A DNA stretch of 64,000 bases from Methyloterricola oryzae (GCF_000934725.1 NZ_JYNS01000011.1:62001-126000); one strand, 5' to 3'; positions 41,179 through 51,721 are shown, counted from the stretch's first letter. The notes: generated from the sequence alone by a model not told the origin. Made by a program: numbers and translations.

Positions 41179-42432
41179 ATGCAAGTGAATGAATTGATCC
41201 AGTGGAAAACGCAGGCCTGGAAGGACCCGCAGATGGTCGCCTGGTACGACCAGCGCATGCGCGACGAATCAGGGATCAACCGGCTGAAGAACCATATCGA
41301 AATCCGGTTGTGCTCTGCCTTGGCGGCGGGGGAAGAATTGCTGGATGTAGGAACCGGAACTGGGCGGGCATCAATTCCCCTCGCCAGGCAGGGCTTCAAG
41401 GTCAGTGCCGTTGACAGTTCTCAGGCCATGCTGAAGCAATGCGCCTTGTTGGCTGGAGACCTCAAGATGGAATTCAAAGTGGCGGATGTGGCCACGCTAC
41501 CTTTTCGCGCTGGGCGTTTCAATACGGTCATGGGACTGAACGTACTGGTCCATTTCCCGCACGTGGACTCAGTCCTTCGCGAGTGGCAGCGCGTCTGCAA
41601 ACCCGGTGGGCGACTTTTTTTCGATCTCCTCTCCAAGGACCACTATTGCGCGGCACATGGCATCTCCGAACCGGAAGCAGACAGGCAGCTGAACAACGTC
41701 CAGTTCGACCGCTACAACATGGCCCTCTCTAGCCGTGACGTCGTCAACCTGGCCGATTCCCTGGGCTTGTCCATCGTCAGCGTCATCCCTTACGGTTTCT
41801 TCATCATGGGCTATCCAAACTACTGGCTGGAGAAAACCTTGGAGAGGACCCATAGCTGGAAGCGCTTCCTCGGCCTGCTCAAATCGGATGACTCGCTCTT
41901 TAACTTCGCCGCGTTCATCGACGCCAACCTGGTCAACCTGCTGCCCCCACTGGCAGCCCCGCGTATTATGATCGCCTTCGACAACAAACCAGACAGGGAT
42001 GGCAACCAAGCGTGGTTTGAGCGATGGTCCAACTTTCAACGCGAAGCCGCCACCCGTGAAATAGATCTGGCCTTTCTGCGTAGCCGCATCCCGACCCTAG
42101 ACGAAAACTGGCGGCGTGAGCTGAACGGCCACCTCCGTCACCCACGGAACCTCGTTTTCCTATATCAGACGTTCGAGACCTTGCGGCTAGTATTGCCGTC
42201 GCTGAACCTGGAGGGCCTGATTGACGGGGAATGGCTGAGCACTCTGGAGAGTTGGCGTAGGCAGGACGCGGCGGATCGTCAGCTCATGGATTTCTGCCGT
42301 AACTGGCCGGCAGGGACAGGGGCCGCAACGGCGCTCGATTTCGCGGGCATCCCGCTGGCGCCCGGCTTCGAATACGCGTTGATGAACCGCTTGGTCGCTT
42401 GCTACAACGTCCGAAAGGCTGACGCCTTATGA
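41179..42432 (+). CDS. SAM-dependent methyltransferase with a long C-terminal region
   Basis: The 417-residue protein has a class I methyltransferase domain in the first half: motif I LLDVGTGTGR at 54-63, an acidic motif II AVDSSQ, and a post-motif VLVHFPHVDSV. The second half (about 220-417) is helical and was not matched to a known domain. The gene follows pseI by 19 bases and overlaps the giant transferase gene by ATGA (42429-42432). It may O- or N-methylate the pseudaminic-type sugar or a flagellin residue; this is inferred from position alone. Confidence 0.78.
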   Translation: MQVNELIQWKTQAWKDPQMVAWYDQRMRDESGINRLKNHIEIRLCSALAAGEELLDVGTGTGRASIPLARQGFKVSAVDSSQAMLKQCALLAGDLKMEFKVADVATLPFRAGRFNTVMGLNVLVHFPHVDSVLREWQRVCKPGGRLFFDLLSKDHYCAAHGISEPEADRQLNNVQFDRYNMALSSRDVVNLADSLGLSIVSVIPYGFFIMGYPNYWLEKTLERTHSWKRFLGLLKSDDSLFNFAAFIDANLVNLLPPLAAPRIMIAFDNKPDRDGNQAWFERWSNFQREAATREIDLAFLRSRIPTLDENWRRELNGHLRHPRNLVFLYQTFETLRLVLPSLNLEGLIDGEWLSTLESWRRQDAADRQLMDFCRNWPAGTGAATALDFAGIPLAPGFEYALMNRLVACYNVRKADAL

Positions 42433-45400
42433 AGCCTGCCGCCATTCTTTATTTCCTGTGGGATAAAAACCTGTCCGTGCTGGACAGTTACCTTTCCCGT
42501 TGCAGCCGCGTCGTGATAACCGGCCACGGCTTTTGTACCCCCGAATTGATGTCCGTGGTCGATCGCCACGGTTCCGCGCTGGTTCGGGTGGAGGACCTGC
42601 TCACGTCAGAGGATCACGGCTGTCTTGCCAGCGAATTTGAACAACGCTATCAGAAGTGCCGGGAATCCTTGCAGCCGTCGGCGGTTACGGACCCGCTCAA
42701 TGGGCTGGCAGCCAGGGAGAAGGTCCTGGAAACCCTGGAGGAGCAGTTGCCCGCCGCCTTGCAATGGATCAAGGCTCTTGAACAGGCATCTTCCTGCTAC
42801 GCAATCGACCTGCTGGCCGTAAACGAAGAGTACATGCTGTTCGCTAGAAGCGCCGTGGCGTGGGCACGCGCGCGCGGCATTCCGTCGCTGCACCTGATCC
42901 ACGGACTGGCCCTAAGCACACCATACACGGTACACCGTCACGCCGACGCCGACATCACGGCCGTGTTCGGCGAACGCGGTGTGGAGCCATACCAGGACAT
43001 GGGAATACCGGATGAGCGCCTGCGCGTCACCGGCAACCCTGCCTGGGACGGCTACCCCCAATTAGCCGCCGCGCGCGAGGACGTCCGCAAGGAACTTCTG
43101 GCCTCGGCGGAATTGTCTCCGGATCGACCCGTGGTGGTATTTGCGACGACATGGACCGCCGACCTGACGGTGATTCACGACACGAGCATCCCAGCGGAGT
43201 TGATGCGGCAGGTTTTCCGCGCGGTGAAGGTTCTTCTTGATACAGAGGGGCTGGCCCTGCAGCTTGTCGTCAAGGATCGGCCGGGTGCCGACTATGTCCA
43301 GGTCGGTCGGGAGCAGGCCTTGGCGCTTGCCCGCCGCGAAGGTCTGGAGGAGGAGGATTTCTGGTATCAAACCACGGATACCGCAAGATGGGTGGTCGCA
43401 GCCGATGTTCTGATTGCCTGCGACTCCAACATTAGCGTCGAGGCCATGATGGCCGGCGTGCCGGCCATCAACTTGCTGAACCTTAATGGTCTGCGCTTGG
43501 GCCCTTCGTTCGATGCCGACTCCGGCATCCTGGAGGTCGAACCCGCGCAACTGGCCGCTGCCCTGCGGCGTTTGCTCACCGACGCGGCGTTTCGCGAGCA
43601 CCAACTGCAGCAGGCCCATGCGCGGGTCGGCTACTACAATCTCGGGTTCGACGGTTCCGCGAGCGAGCGGGTGGCTAGCCTGATGCTAGAAATGGCCAGG
43701 CCCTGCCGTCAAGGCCCCGACGCGATGCCGCCCGCCCCTCGTCACTTTGTCTGGCAGTCGCTGGATGCGCACAGCTCAGCGGTCGAAGACATTCAAGCTG
43801 AATATCACCACCACGTCCGCCACGAGCTCATCGCCCTGTTTCAGCGCGCGCCCAACCGGATTCTTGACGTCGGCTGCGCGGCCGGGGTGACTGGGGAAGC
43901 GATCAAGCGCCAATTTCCAGAGGCCACCGTCATTGGAATCGAATTGAACGAGTCCATCCTGGGCTTGGCACGTAAGCGTCTGGACCGGGTCATCGCGGGG
44001 CGGATCGAAGAGCTCAATCTGCTCGATCACGACATACACCCAGGTTCCATCGACACCGTGATCCTCGCCGATGTGCTCGAGCATACTTATAACCCTTGGG
44101 GTGTCTTGGAGCGACTGAAGCCATACCTGACTGTCGATGCGCAGGTGATCGCCAGCATTCCCAACAGCCGGCATCTGAGCCTGCTCGCAGACCTGGCCCA
44201 TGGCAACTGGACTTATCGGGAAGAAGGCCTGCTCGACATCACGCACATCCGCTTTTTTACGCTCGCCGAAATCGAGAAGTTGTTTAGGGAGACCGGATAC
44301 GTTATCGAGCAAGTGGATGCTACACGTACATTGGATTTTCCCAAAGTAAAGCCTGGGGGCAGCCTCACCGTCGGCAAGCTGGTCCTTAAGGATCTGAGCG
44401 AGCAGGACATTTTCGAACTGCAGGCGTTTCAGTTCTTGGTCCGCGCTAGGCCGACCGATTCTCGCACCGGCCTGTCCGTGGCCCCACCCGTCAAAATCGC
44501 CGTGGTCCTTCATCTGTATTACGAGGACCTATGGCCGGAGTTTCGGAATGCCATCAAACAAATAGATCAGCCATTTACCCTATTCGTTACGTGTCCTACG
44601 GAAAAGTTTTCAGGTACCAGTGCATTGGTCTCATTCGACTTCCCGGATGCGCAGATCTTTCCACACGAAAACCGTGGACGTGACATCCTGCCCTTTCTTT
44701 CCCTGTTGCCAAGCCTTATTTCTGACGGGTTCGAAATCGTCTGCAAGCTGCACTCAAAAAGGTCTGGTCACGTCGAGCAATTGAATGCCCCCGGTGTCAA
44801 ACAGGAGTGCTCCGAACTCGGCATAGACCCGTCGATCTTTCTGGAGAGAGACAAGTGGCGCCACGACGAATTGAACTGTCTGCTCGGTAATCCGGTTCTG
44901 ATCAATAACATTATTGCGGGGCTCAACGCTTCAAGTGGGCACGGATTTGTCGTTGGGGAGGCATTCGACTGCCCGCTGGCCTTCCGGATGGCCAAAAACA
45001 TCGACCTGGTGAGCAAGCTTGCATCAAGGCTAGGAATACCCCTGTATGACTTCACTAATCAGCGCTTCCCGGCCGGTTCGATGTTCTGGGCAAGAACCGA
45101 CGCATTGAAACCCCTCCTCGATCTGAATCTCCAATCATCAGATTTTCCTGATGAGAAAGGGCAGTTCGACGGCACCGCGGCACACGCAATCGAGCGCATT
45201 TTCTACCTAGCCGCCACACTGACAACGAATTCGAATGTGCTGCTGAGCGATGGGGGCAAGGTCTTCGAACGTGATGGGGAAAGCAGAGCTGTTGAGCGCT
45301 CGCCTTACCAACTATGGCGCACGCGCCACGATAACGCAGCCCTGAATAGTGCTAGCGCCGACAACGACCTGGACAGCTGCAGATTCATGCTTTTCGGGGG

Positions 45401-47978
45401 CGAGATGCCACCGGCATTACTGATCAACACGCTGGATTCTCTTGCAACATTCTTTGTGCCCGATTGGAGCCTGAGCATCTTCAGCACCAGCGCTGCACCC
45501 GATGCCATGTTCGATGAATTGGAGAACCTGGAGTGGGTAAAGGTGGATGACCCTGCCGAGCTTCACGCCGCGATCACGGCCCGGGCCGACCGCGCCGATG
45601 AAACATGGCTGATCATTGCCCCTTGCGGAGTCGCGTTCGAAATGCGCCTTCCCTGGATGCTGGCACAGTACGGCCGGCTGAATAAAAATTCGCACCTATA
45701 TTACACCGATTCGGATGTAACATTTCCCGGTCGCAGCGTGGCGGAAGGCTTTCTGCGTCCGGATTTTAACTTGGACCTGCTGCGCTCTTGCGACTATCTT
45801 GGCGAACTTCTGGCTATTCGCCGCACATCTTTCTTGGAGGTCGGCGGGCTCGCGGTTTCGAACGCCGCCATGCTTTACGACCTTGCTTTGCGCGTTCTCG
45901 ACCGTTTCGGAGAAAGTGCGCTGGGGCACATCGATGACGTACTTTACCATGTGCCCGAAAACTGCCTTCGCGTACCCGAAGCGGGAGCGCACCGACAAGC
46001 ACTGCTCCAACATCTGGAACGTAATCAAATAAGGAGCTTCATCTCTGACGGCATGATTCCGGGTACTTGGCGGGTGACATACCTACCTGAGGGCCACCCT
46101 AAAGTATCCATCCTTATTCCCACAAAAGATCAAGTCGATCTGCTGCGTGCCTGTGTCGACAGCATTCTGGCAATGACCAAGTATCCCGACTACGAGATCA
46201 TAATTGTCGACAATCAAAGCACGCAGGCGGAGACCCGCAAGTATTTCGAGTCATTGAAGGTCCATGCCGGTGAGGTCCGGGTATTGACATACGCCAAGCC
46301 GTTCAACTTTTCTGCCATTTGCAATCTCGCGGCCAGGGAGGCCACCGGCGAGTACTTTTTGCTCCTGAACAACGATACTGAAGTCCTACAAGACGCCTGG
46401 CTGGACTTGATGATGTATCACGCCCAGCGCCCGGAGATTGGAATCGTCGGGGCCAAGCTCCTGTTTCCAGGGAGCAAGCAGGTCCAGCATGCCGGCGTAT
46501 TGCTCGGCTTGGGCGGCATTGCGGAGCATCCCTTTCTGGGTCTGCTCGGACCAAATGACCCAGGTTACATGGCACGAGCGGTGGTTGACCAGGACTTGTC
46601 AGCAGTCACGGCTGCCTGTCTGCTAATCCGCCGCAGTGTCTACGAGCAGGTGGGAGGGCTCGACGAAAACCGATTCAAGGTCTGCTATAATGACATTGAT
46701 CTTTGCCTGAAAGTTGGCCAGGCGGGTTACAAAGTGCTTTGGACGCCGCACGTGATGCTGATACATCATGGCAGCGCCAGCCAGCAGGCCGAGGCCCGTC
46801 AGCCCCACAAGGCGCTCAAGGCCCAAGAGCGGTTTGAACGCGAGCGCGAGGCGATGGTTGAAAAGTGGCTGCCCAACCTGGCCCGAGACCCCGCCTATAA
46901 CCGACACCTCAGCCTCATTCACCGAGACTTTCGGGTCGAATCTGACTTCGTCGTCAACTGGGATCCACGCATCCCACCCCAAAAAACCCGCATTCTCGCT
47001 TGGACCCTTGACGGCGCACCCTGCGAATACCGGGTCAAAATTCCCCTGCAAGCCCTGAATCAGGCCCAGGCGACGGAGTCTAGCCTGGTTTACCCACCAG
47101 GCATGGGCATGATCCGCAGCCTCTTGGTGCCGGAGATCGTTCGAGCCGCGCCACACATCTTCACGACCTCGGTTTTCCTGGGGCTGGAAGATCATCTCGA
47201 TATGCTGCGGCAGTTGAAGAAATACACCGAAATCCCTCTGGTTATGCACTTGGACGACTTCGTAACAGCGGTACCGAAAGGCAGCGGGGTATACGAGAAG
47301 CGACACACACCGGGCAACCTGAAGAAGATTTTGGCTCAGGCCGACCGTATAGTGACCTCGACGCAGCCCATTTATCAGTCGGCAAAGGACCTGTGTGCCG
47401 ATATCATGCTGTTACCGAACTATCTTCCGCGCTTCCTATGGGAAGGTTTGGCCTCCCGTCCGCGCCAGGGACAAAGGCCGCGTGTGGGTTGGGCCGGAGC
47501 TATGCAACATGGAGGAGACCTGGCGCTGATCACCGAAGTGGTGAAAGCGACCGCGACCGAAGTCGACTGGGTTTTTTTCGGGATGTGTCCTGACGAACTG
47601 CTGGGTTCAGTCTGCGAATTCCATCCCTTCGGTGCCTTCAATGCTTATCCGCCCAAACTGGCCAGTCTAAATCTCGACTTAGCCATCGCGCCTCTCGAAA
47701 ACAACAAGTTCAACGAAGGCAAGTCCAACCTGCGCCTGCTTGAATACGGCTTTCTGGGGTGGCCGGTGGTCTGCTCAGATGTTCTGCCCTACCGCGATGC
47801 ACCGGTGAAGCGTGTCAGCAACAAGCCGTCTGCCTGGATCGAAGCGATTCGAGAGCGCGTGAACGACCTTGATGCCGCCGAGCGGGAAGGCCAGGAGTTA
47901 CAGCACTGGGTTCTTGACGGTTGGATGCTTGAAGACCATTTGGAGGAATGGGCCAAGGCCTATAGCTTCGGGGTCTAG
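42429..47978 (+). CDS. Giant multi-domain glycosyltransferase/methyltransferase fusion
   Basis: The 1849-residue protein carries, in order: a GT-B-like domain (about 1-425; motifs HLIHG and TGNPAWDGYP resemble 2-epimerase/CDP-glycerol transferase folds); a class I methyltransferase (about 445-650, ILDVGCAAG near 477); a rhamnan synthesis F-like domain (about 688-920, NRGRDILPFL and KLHSKRSGH); a degenerate GT2-like segment (about 985-1190, with LYYTDSDV and a late LRPDFNLDLLRSCDYLG); an intact GT2 domain (about 1226-1480, ILIPTKDQVDLL and LLNNDTEV); and a C-terminal GT-B domain (about 1519-1849). It probably builds or extends a sugar chain, perhaps on flagellin. The exact acceptors are unknown. 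Confidence 0.85.
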   Translation: MKPAAILYFLWDKNLSVLDSYLSRCSRVVITGHGFCTPELMSVVDRHGSALVRVEDLLTSEDHGCLASEFEQRYQKCRESLQPSAVTDPLNGLAAREKVLETLEEQLPAALQWIKALEQASSCYAIDLLAVNEEYMLFARSAVAWARARGIPSLHLIHGLALSTPYTVHRHADADITAVFGERGVEPYQDMGIPDERLRVTGNPAWDGYPQLAAAREDVRKELLASAELSPDRPVVVFATTWTADLTVIHDTSIPAELMRQVFRAVKVLLDTEGLALQLVVKDRPGADYVQVGREQALALARREGLEEEDFWYQTTDTARWVVAADVLIACDSNISVEAMMAGVPAINLLNLNGLRLGPSFDADSGILEVEPAQLAAALRRLLTDAAFREHQLQQAHARVGYYNLGFDGSASERVASLMLEMARPCRQGPDAMPPAPRHFVWQSLDAHSSAVEDIQAEYHHHVRHELIALFQRAPNRILDVGCAAGVTGEAIKRQFPEATVIGIELNESILGLARKRLDRVIAGRIEELNLLDHDIHPGSIDTVILADVLEHTYNPWGVLERLKPYLTVDAQVIASIPNSRHLSLLADLAHGNWTYREEGLLDITHIRFFTLAEIEKLFRETGYVIEQVDATRTLDFPKVKPGGSLTVGKLVLKDLSEQDIFELQAFQFLVRARPTDSRTGLSVAPPVKIAVVLHLYYEDLWPEFRNAIKQIDQPFTLFVTCPTEKFSGTSALVSFDFPDAQIFPHENRGRDILPFLSLLPSLISDGFEIVCKLHSKRSGHVEQLNAPGVKQECSELGIDPSIFLERDKWRHDELNCLLGNPVLINNIIAGLNASSGHGFVVGEAFDCPLAFRMAKNIDLVSKLASRLGIPLYDFTNQRFPAGSMFWARTDALKPLLDLNLQSSDFPDEKGQFDGTAAHAIERIFYLAATLTTNSNVLLSDGGKVFERDGESRAVERSPYQLWRTRHDNAALNSASADNDLDSCRFMLFGGEMPPALLINTLDSLATFFVPDWSLSIFSTSAAPDAMFDELENLEWVKVDDPAELHAAITARADRADETWLIIAPCGVAFEMRLPWMLAQYGRLNKNSHLYYTDSDVTFPGRSVAEGFLRPDFNLDLLRSCDYLGELLAIRRTSFLEVGGLAVSNAAMLYDLALRVLDRFGESALGHIDDVLYHVPENCLRVPEAGAHRQALLQHLERNQIRSFISDGMIPGTWRVTYLPEGHPKVSILIPTKDQVDLLRACVDSILAMTKYPDYEIIIVDNQSTQAETRKYFESLKVHAGEVRVLTYAKPFNFSAICNLAAREATGEYFLLLNNDTEVLQDAWLDLMMYHAQRPEIGIVGAKLLFPGSKQVQHAGVLLGLGGIAEHPFLGLLGPNDPGYMARAVVDQDLSAVTAACLLIRRSVYEQVGGLDENRFKVCYNDIDLCLKVGQAGYKVLWTPHVMLIHHGSASQQAEARQPHKALKAQERFEREREAMVEKWLPNLARDPAYNRHLSLIHRDFRVESDFVVNWDPRIPPQKTRILAWTLDGAPCEYRVKIPLQALNQAQATESSLVYPPGMGMIRSLLVPEIVRAAPHIFTTSVFLGLEDHLDMLRQLKKYTEIPLVMHLDDFVTAVPKGSGVYEKRHTPGNLKKILAQADRIVTSTQPIYQSAKDLCADIMLLPNYLPRFLWEGLASRPRQGQRPRVGWAGAMQHGGDLALITEVVKATATEVDWVFFGMCPDELLGSVCEFHPFGAFNAYPPKLASLNLDLAIAPLENNKFNEGKSNLRLLEYGFLGWPVVCSDVLPYRDAPVKRVSNKPSAWIEAIRERVNDLDAAEREGQELQHWVLDGWMLEDHLEEWAKAYSFGV

Positions 47979-48090
47979 CAGCGCTCCCAATCCTACGCCC
48001 ACGAGACGCCCCCCGTGGAAATTACGAAAGGCGGCATCCGGTCTATGCTGGATGAGACGAATCGCTGCATCCGCAACGGACAGGAACGCC

Positions 48091-51000
48091 ATGAAAAGAG
48101 CTAAATCTGGTAAGAAGCCCAAAGCCCCTGCCGTGGTCTTGGACCATTACATGGAAATGCAGCAGGCAATCCATTATGCGGAGTCTGCGAACTGGCGCGC
48201 CGCCGAAGCTATCTGCAAGCAGATCGTGGCGAAGAACGCCACCCATATCGATGCCATCAACATGCTGGGCGTCGTCGCCATCAAACTGGGACGATGGACC
48301 GAAGCCGTGCAGTTCATGGAGAAGCTCATACGAATCAAGCCGGATTACCTCAATGCCTACATCAATCTGGGGATGGTCCTCAGAGAGATGGGCAATTTTG
48401 AGGGGGCTGCCCGCTATTCCCGTCAGGCACTGAAGATTGATCCCAATAGTGCGTCCGCCTACAGCAATCTGGGCAACGCCCTGCTCAGTCTTGGACGTCC
48501 GCAGGAAGCGGTAGAGGCTTATGAAGCCGCGCTGAAAATTCAGCCAAACTTCTGGGACGCCTTGAACAACCTGAACGTGGCGCGCCGCTCTGTGATGCTC
48601 AGCGGTCAGTTTCAAAGCCCACCGAGTCGACCCTCCCCCGCTCCTCAGCCAAACGCAGGGAAGTTAGAAAGCCAAAGGAACGAGGTTCCGAGCTTGTCCT
48701 TGAAGGAAGTTCCGGCTCGCGACACTATGGCGACGCATAGCCACGCCCAGCCTGCGGTTTCCAATGACCTTGGCGCAGCACTGCAGCGACTCAGAGAGCA
48801 ACTATCGGCTGATGCCAAGCCGCGCCAGCGGACTTTTTTGACTCCTCCGGACCACTCAAATGCGGCTTCGGATGTCAATGCCGAATGGGATGAACTTCGC
48901 GCAACGGCAGAGCGATTGATCAACGAGCGGCGTCATGGAGAGGCAGAACCCATTCTGCGTCAGCTGATCGCCAAATACCCGGAAGATGGTTCGCTGCACT
49001 GCAATCTTGCGTCCGAGCTGATGCAATTGAAACGGCATGAAGACGCCCTGCCCTATTGCCGCCGCGCCGTTCAATTGGCATCCGACCTGCCCGAGGCACA
49101 CAACAATCTGGGCCTTGCGCTCTGCGCGACCGGCGAGCCTGAGCAGGCTCTTTCAAGCTATGACCATGCCCTTCAACTTCGCCCAGGTTTCGTGCCCGCC
49201 ATGGAAAACCGGGCCATTGCCCTGCGGGAACTCGGGCGATTTGAAGAAGCTGCCGCGCTACTGGAAGACGTCTTGCGCATTGAACCTGAGAGAGCCACTG
49301 CTCACTATGAACTCGGTCTGATGTTCCTGCACTTAGGGCACTTCTCCGAAGGTTTCCGGGAATACGAATGGCGACGGCGGATGCCAGAGAATGGCCTGCT
49401 GCCGCTTCCACAGCCGGAATGGGATGGTCAGTCGTTTCGAGGGCGGCGGCTTCTCGTCCATCCCGAACAGGGCTTGGGCGATGCCATCCACTTTGCGCGG
49501 TATCTGCCCAAAGTCAAAGCGTTGGGCGGGACAGTACTGCTACGCTGCCATCCTCCTCTCTTTAAGTTGTTCGAGACACTGCCCGGGGTTGACCAACTCA
49601 TTGGCTCGGACCAACCCCTGCCACATGCCGATCTCCATGTCTCCCTTCTCAGTCTGGCGCGGTACTTCACAGACGATGAATCCACTATCCCGTCTCAGAC
49701 TCCTTACGTCTCCGCACAGTCTTCGCACCAAAGTGCTTGGACTCAACGCCTGGACCAACTCACTGGCCTCAAAGTCGGACTGGTCTGGTCTGGCAACCCC
49801 GAGTTCAAGAACGATAGAAACCGTTCTCTGAGATTGGATGCCTTAGGCCCGCTCACTACCGTTCCCGGCGTCAACTTCGTCAGTCTGCAAAAAGGGCCTG
49901 CAGCCGAACAAGCTGTGACTCCACCTCCAGGCATGGAACTGCTTGATTTGAGCGACCAACTGGACGATTTCGCCGACACGGCAGCCCTCATTTCCTGCCT
50001 TGACCTGGTGATCAGCGTGGATACCGCTGTGGCTCATCTTGCCGGCGCACTGGGCGTGCCGGTCTGGACGTTACTGCCGCTTCCAGCGGACTGGCGATGG
50101 CTCACCGAACGCGAAGATACGCCCTGGTATCCGAGCATGCGCTTGTTTCGTCAAACCCAGTCCGGTGACTGGGAACCCGTTATCGACAACGTGGCTCGCG
50201 AATTACAAGGCCTTGCAAGCGCGCACAACGCAACAAGTGGAAAAAATGAAAATCCTGCGACGGGCTGGCTTGAACGGGCGGCACGCTACTTCCCGGCGGG
50301 CGCCACCATTGCCGTGTTCGGCGACGGTCAAGGACTTGCAGCATGGCTTCCCCCTCAGTGCAGCTTTATCTCCTTTGAAGAGGAAAGTTTCGCGACAGGT
50401 GCCGAGTCACTCAAGGTGGCCTCTCATGTCCTGGTAATCGATGACTCACCATCGCATCTGGGTCTCATCGCGCTTCTGGAGCGCTTGCGTGAAATCAGGC
50501 GACCGCTGATCTTGGTAACCGGCCTCGCGTCCTCGGAGTTGAACGAAACCCTGACAGAGACGGGCTGGCACTGCCGCTCCACCGAAACGGTCGGTTCACG
50601 TACCATTGCCTTGCTGTCCACGGACCGCCAAATCGCGCCGCCGTGCAAGCGCATCGCACTCATCGCGACGGAGGGTTCCAGTCATTTCTCCGCTGCACTG
50701 CGCCTGCGCCTGGTCAACTCCATCTTGCCGCCGGGCGCGGAACTCAACGTCATTGATATCGGGAAGATCGAACAAGCGGACCCGAATTTCGACCTTGCCA
50801 TTGTCGGAACCGGGGGCGATTTGGACAGCGCACAGATCTCCGAGGGACTTCTTAACTTCTTGGATCATGTGCCTCGGGCGATCGGCCTGTTCGGAATCGG
50901 CGATCGCGACAGTCAAAACGACAAAATTGCATGCCTGCTTGACAGGCTTTTCCTGTGGGGCGCGCGGCACGAGCAAGATGTGTTGCTTTATGGGCGCGGG

Positions 51001-51402
51001 CGCGGCAATGTGCTGCACTTCGGCGACTGGCTGGTTGACGCATTCCCGATGGCATCCGGTACCGGCGGCAACTCCCTGCAGTTGGACAATTCAGCGTTAC
51101 TTGATGCAGCGGAGAACATACTCGCGCAGCTACGGAGACATCATCGCGCGGCCGTTGGACATCCCGACCTGCTACTCGCTGCCCTCTGTTACTGCGATGA
51201 ACTCTCGTTTCACGACGAGCATAACCAGGCGGCGGGCCGCTTTCGGGCTTTGCTGATCGACGTGCTCGGGCGAAGCTATGCGGAAAACGAAGCCATTGCG
51301 GTCGATCGGGTGGCGGTAATGGCCTACAAAGCCCGTACCCGACTCATGATCGATGAACTTCGCAAAGTCTTGGCGATCGCGCTGGGAATTCAAGCACCTT
51401 GA
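48091..51402 (+). CDS. TPR-glycosyltransferase with unrecognised C-terminal region
   Basis: The 1103-residue protein has TPR repeats at about 20-170 and 285-440, separated by a disordered linker. Next, at about 450-705, is a GT-B-like transferase region of the GT9/GT41-like type seen in flagellin glycosylation proteins (RRLLVHPEQGLGDAIHFARYL, VGLVWSGNPEFKNDRNRS, ISVDTAVAHLAGALGVPVW). From about 735 to 1103 a further domain with a Rossmann-like start and a GTGGD stretch was not recognised. The frame opens 74 codons earlier inside the giant gene; the ATG at 48091 has AGGAA before it and a natural N-terminus. It follows the giant gene by 112 bases. Confidence 0.87.
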   Translation: MKRAKSGKKPKAPAVVLDHYMEMQQAIHYAESANWRAAEAICKQIVAKNATHIDAINMLGVVAIKLGRWTEAVQFMEKLIRIKPDYLNAYINLGMVLREMGNFEGAARYSRQALKIDPNSASAYSNLGNALLSLGRPQEAVEAYEAALKIQPNFWDALNNLNVARRSVMLSGQFQSPPSRPSPAPQPNAGKLESQRNEVPSLSLKEVPARDTMATHSHAQPAVSNDLGAALQRLREQLSADAKPRQRTFLTPPDHSNAASDVNAEWDELRATAERLINERRHGEAEPILRQLIAKYPEDGSLHCNLASELMQLKRHEDALPYCRRAVQLASDLPEAHNNLGLALCATGEPEQALSSYDHALQLRPGFVPAMENRAIALRELGRFEEAAALLEDVLRIEPERATAHYELGLMFLHLGHFSEGFREYEWRRRMPENGLLPLPQPEWDGQSFRGRRLLVHPEQGLGDAIHFARYLPKVKALGGTVLLRCHPPLFKLFETLPGVDQLIGSDQPLPHADLHVSLLSLARYFTDDESTIPSQTPYVSAQSSHQSAWTQRLDQLTGLKVGLVWSGNPEFKNDRNRSLRLDALGPLTTVPGVNFVSLQKGPAAEQAVTPPPGMELLDLSDQLDDFADTAALISCLDLVISVDTAVAHLAGALGVPVWTLLPLPADWRWLTEREDTPWYPSMRLFRQTQSGDWEPVIDNVARELQGLASAHNATSGKNENPATGWLERAARYFPAGATIAVFGDGQGLAAWLPPQCSFISFEEESFATGAESLKVASHVLVIDDSPSHLGLIALLERLREIRRPLILVTGLASSELNETLTETGWHCRSTETVGSRTIALLSTDRQIAPPCKRIALIATEGSSHFSAALRLRLVNSILPPGAELNVIDIGKIEQADPNFDLAIVGTGGDLDSAQISEGLLNFLDHVPRAIGLFGIGDRDSQNDKIACLLDRLFLWGARHEQDVLLYGRGRGNVLHFGDWLVDAFPMASGTGGNSLQLDNSALLDAAENILAQLRRHHRAAVGHPDLLLAALCYCDELSFHDEHNQAAGRFRALLIDVLGRSYAENEAIAVDRVAVMAYKARTRLMIDELRKVLAIALGIQAP

Positions 51403-51463
51403 TGCACCATCCACGCGCGCCTCAATTCGCCGCAAGACCAAGGACAGTGGCGGGACGTTGGCG

Positions 51464-51721
51464 TCAACGCCAACCGCGGTGCCAGCCGCCACCATAGCGC
51501 CAGCCGCCGTAGGGCCTGAAATAAGGTCGCGGCCACGGGCGATAATAGGGACGGTAGCGCGGGTACGGCCCCCAGGCATACGGATAAGGGCTGTAATAGG
51601 GGTACGCGCGATACCCGTAGGGATAACTGTAACTGACACCCCCGTAGTAGTGCGAACCGGCGCAGCCGGCCAAAATCGCAGCTAGCGCCAGGATAAACGC
51701 GATCTGTCTGTACTTCGTCAT
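51464..51721 (-). CDS. Small Tyr/Pro-rich lipoprotein
   Basis: The 85-residue protein has a lipoprotein signal (ILAGC with the lipidated Cys at residue 20) and then a very unusual composition: Tyr, Pro, Gly, Arg and Trp make up most of the mature part (YPYxxYRPYYRPWPRPYFRPY-like pattern). The ATG at 51719-51721 has GGAG seven bases upstream. It is transcribed against the glycosylation cluster. No function is known; such proteins are found widely in proteobacteria as small envelope lipoproteins. Confidence 0.8.
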   Translation of the reverse strand: MTKYRQIAFILALAAILAGCAGSHYYGGVSYSYPYGYRAYPYYSPYPYAWGPYPRYRPYYRPWPRPYFRPYGGWRYGGGWHRGWR

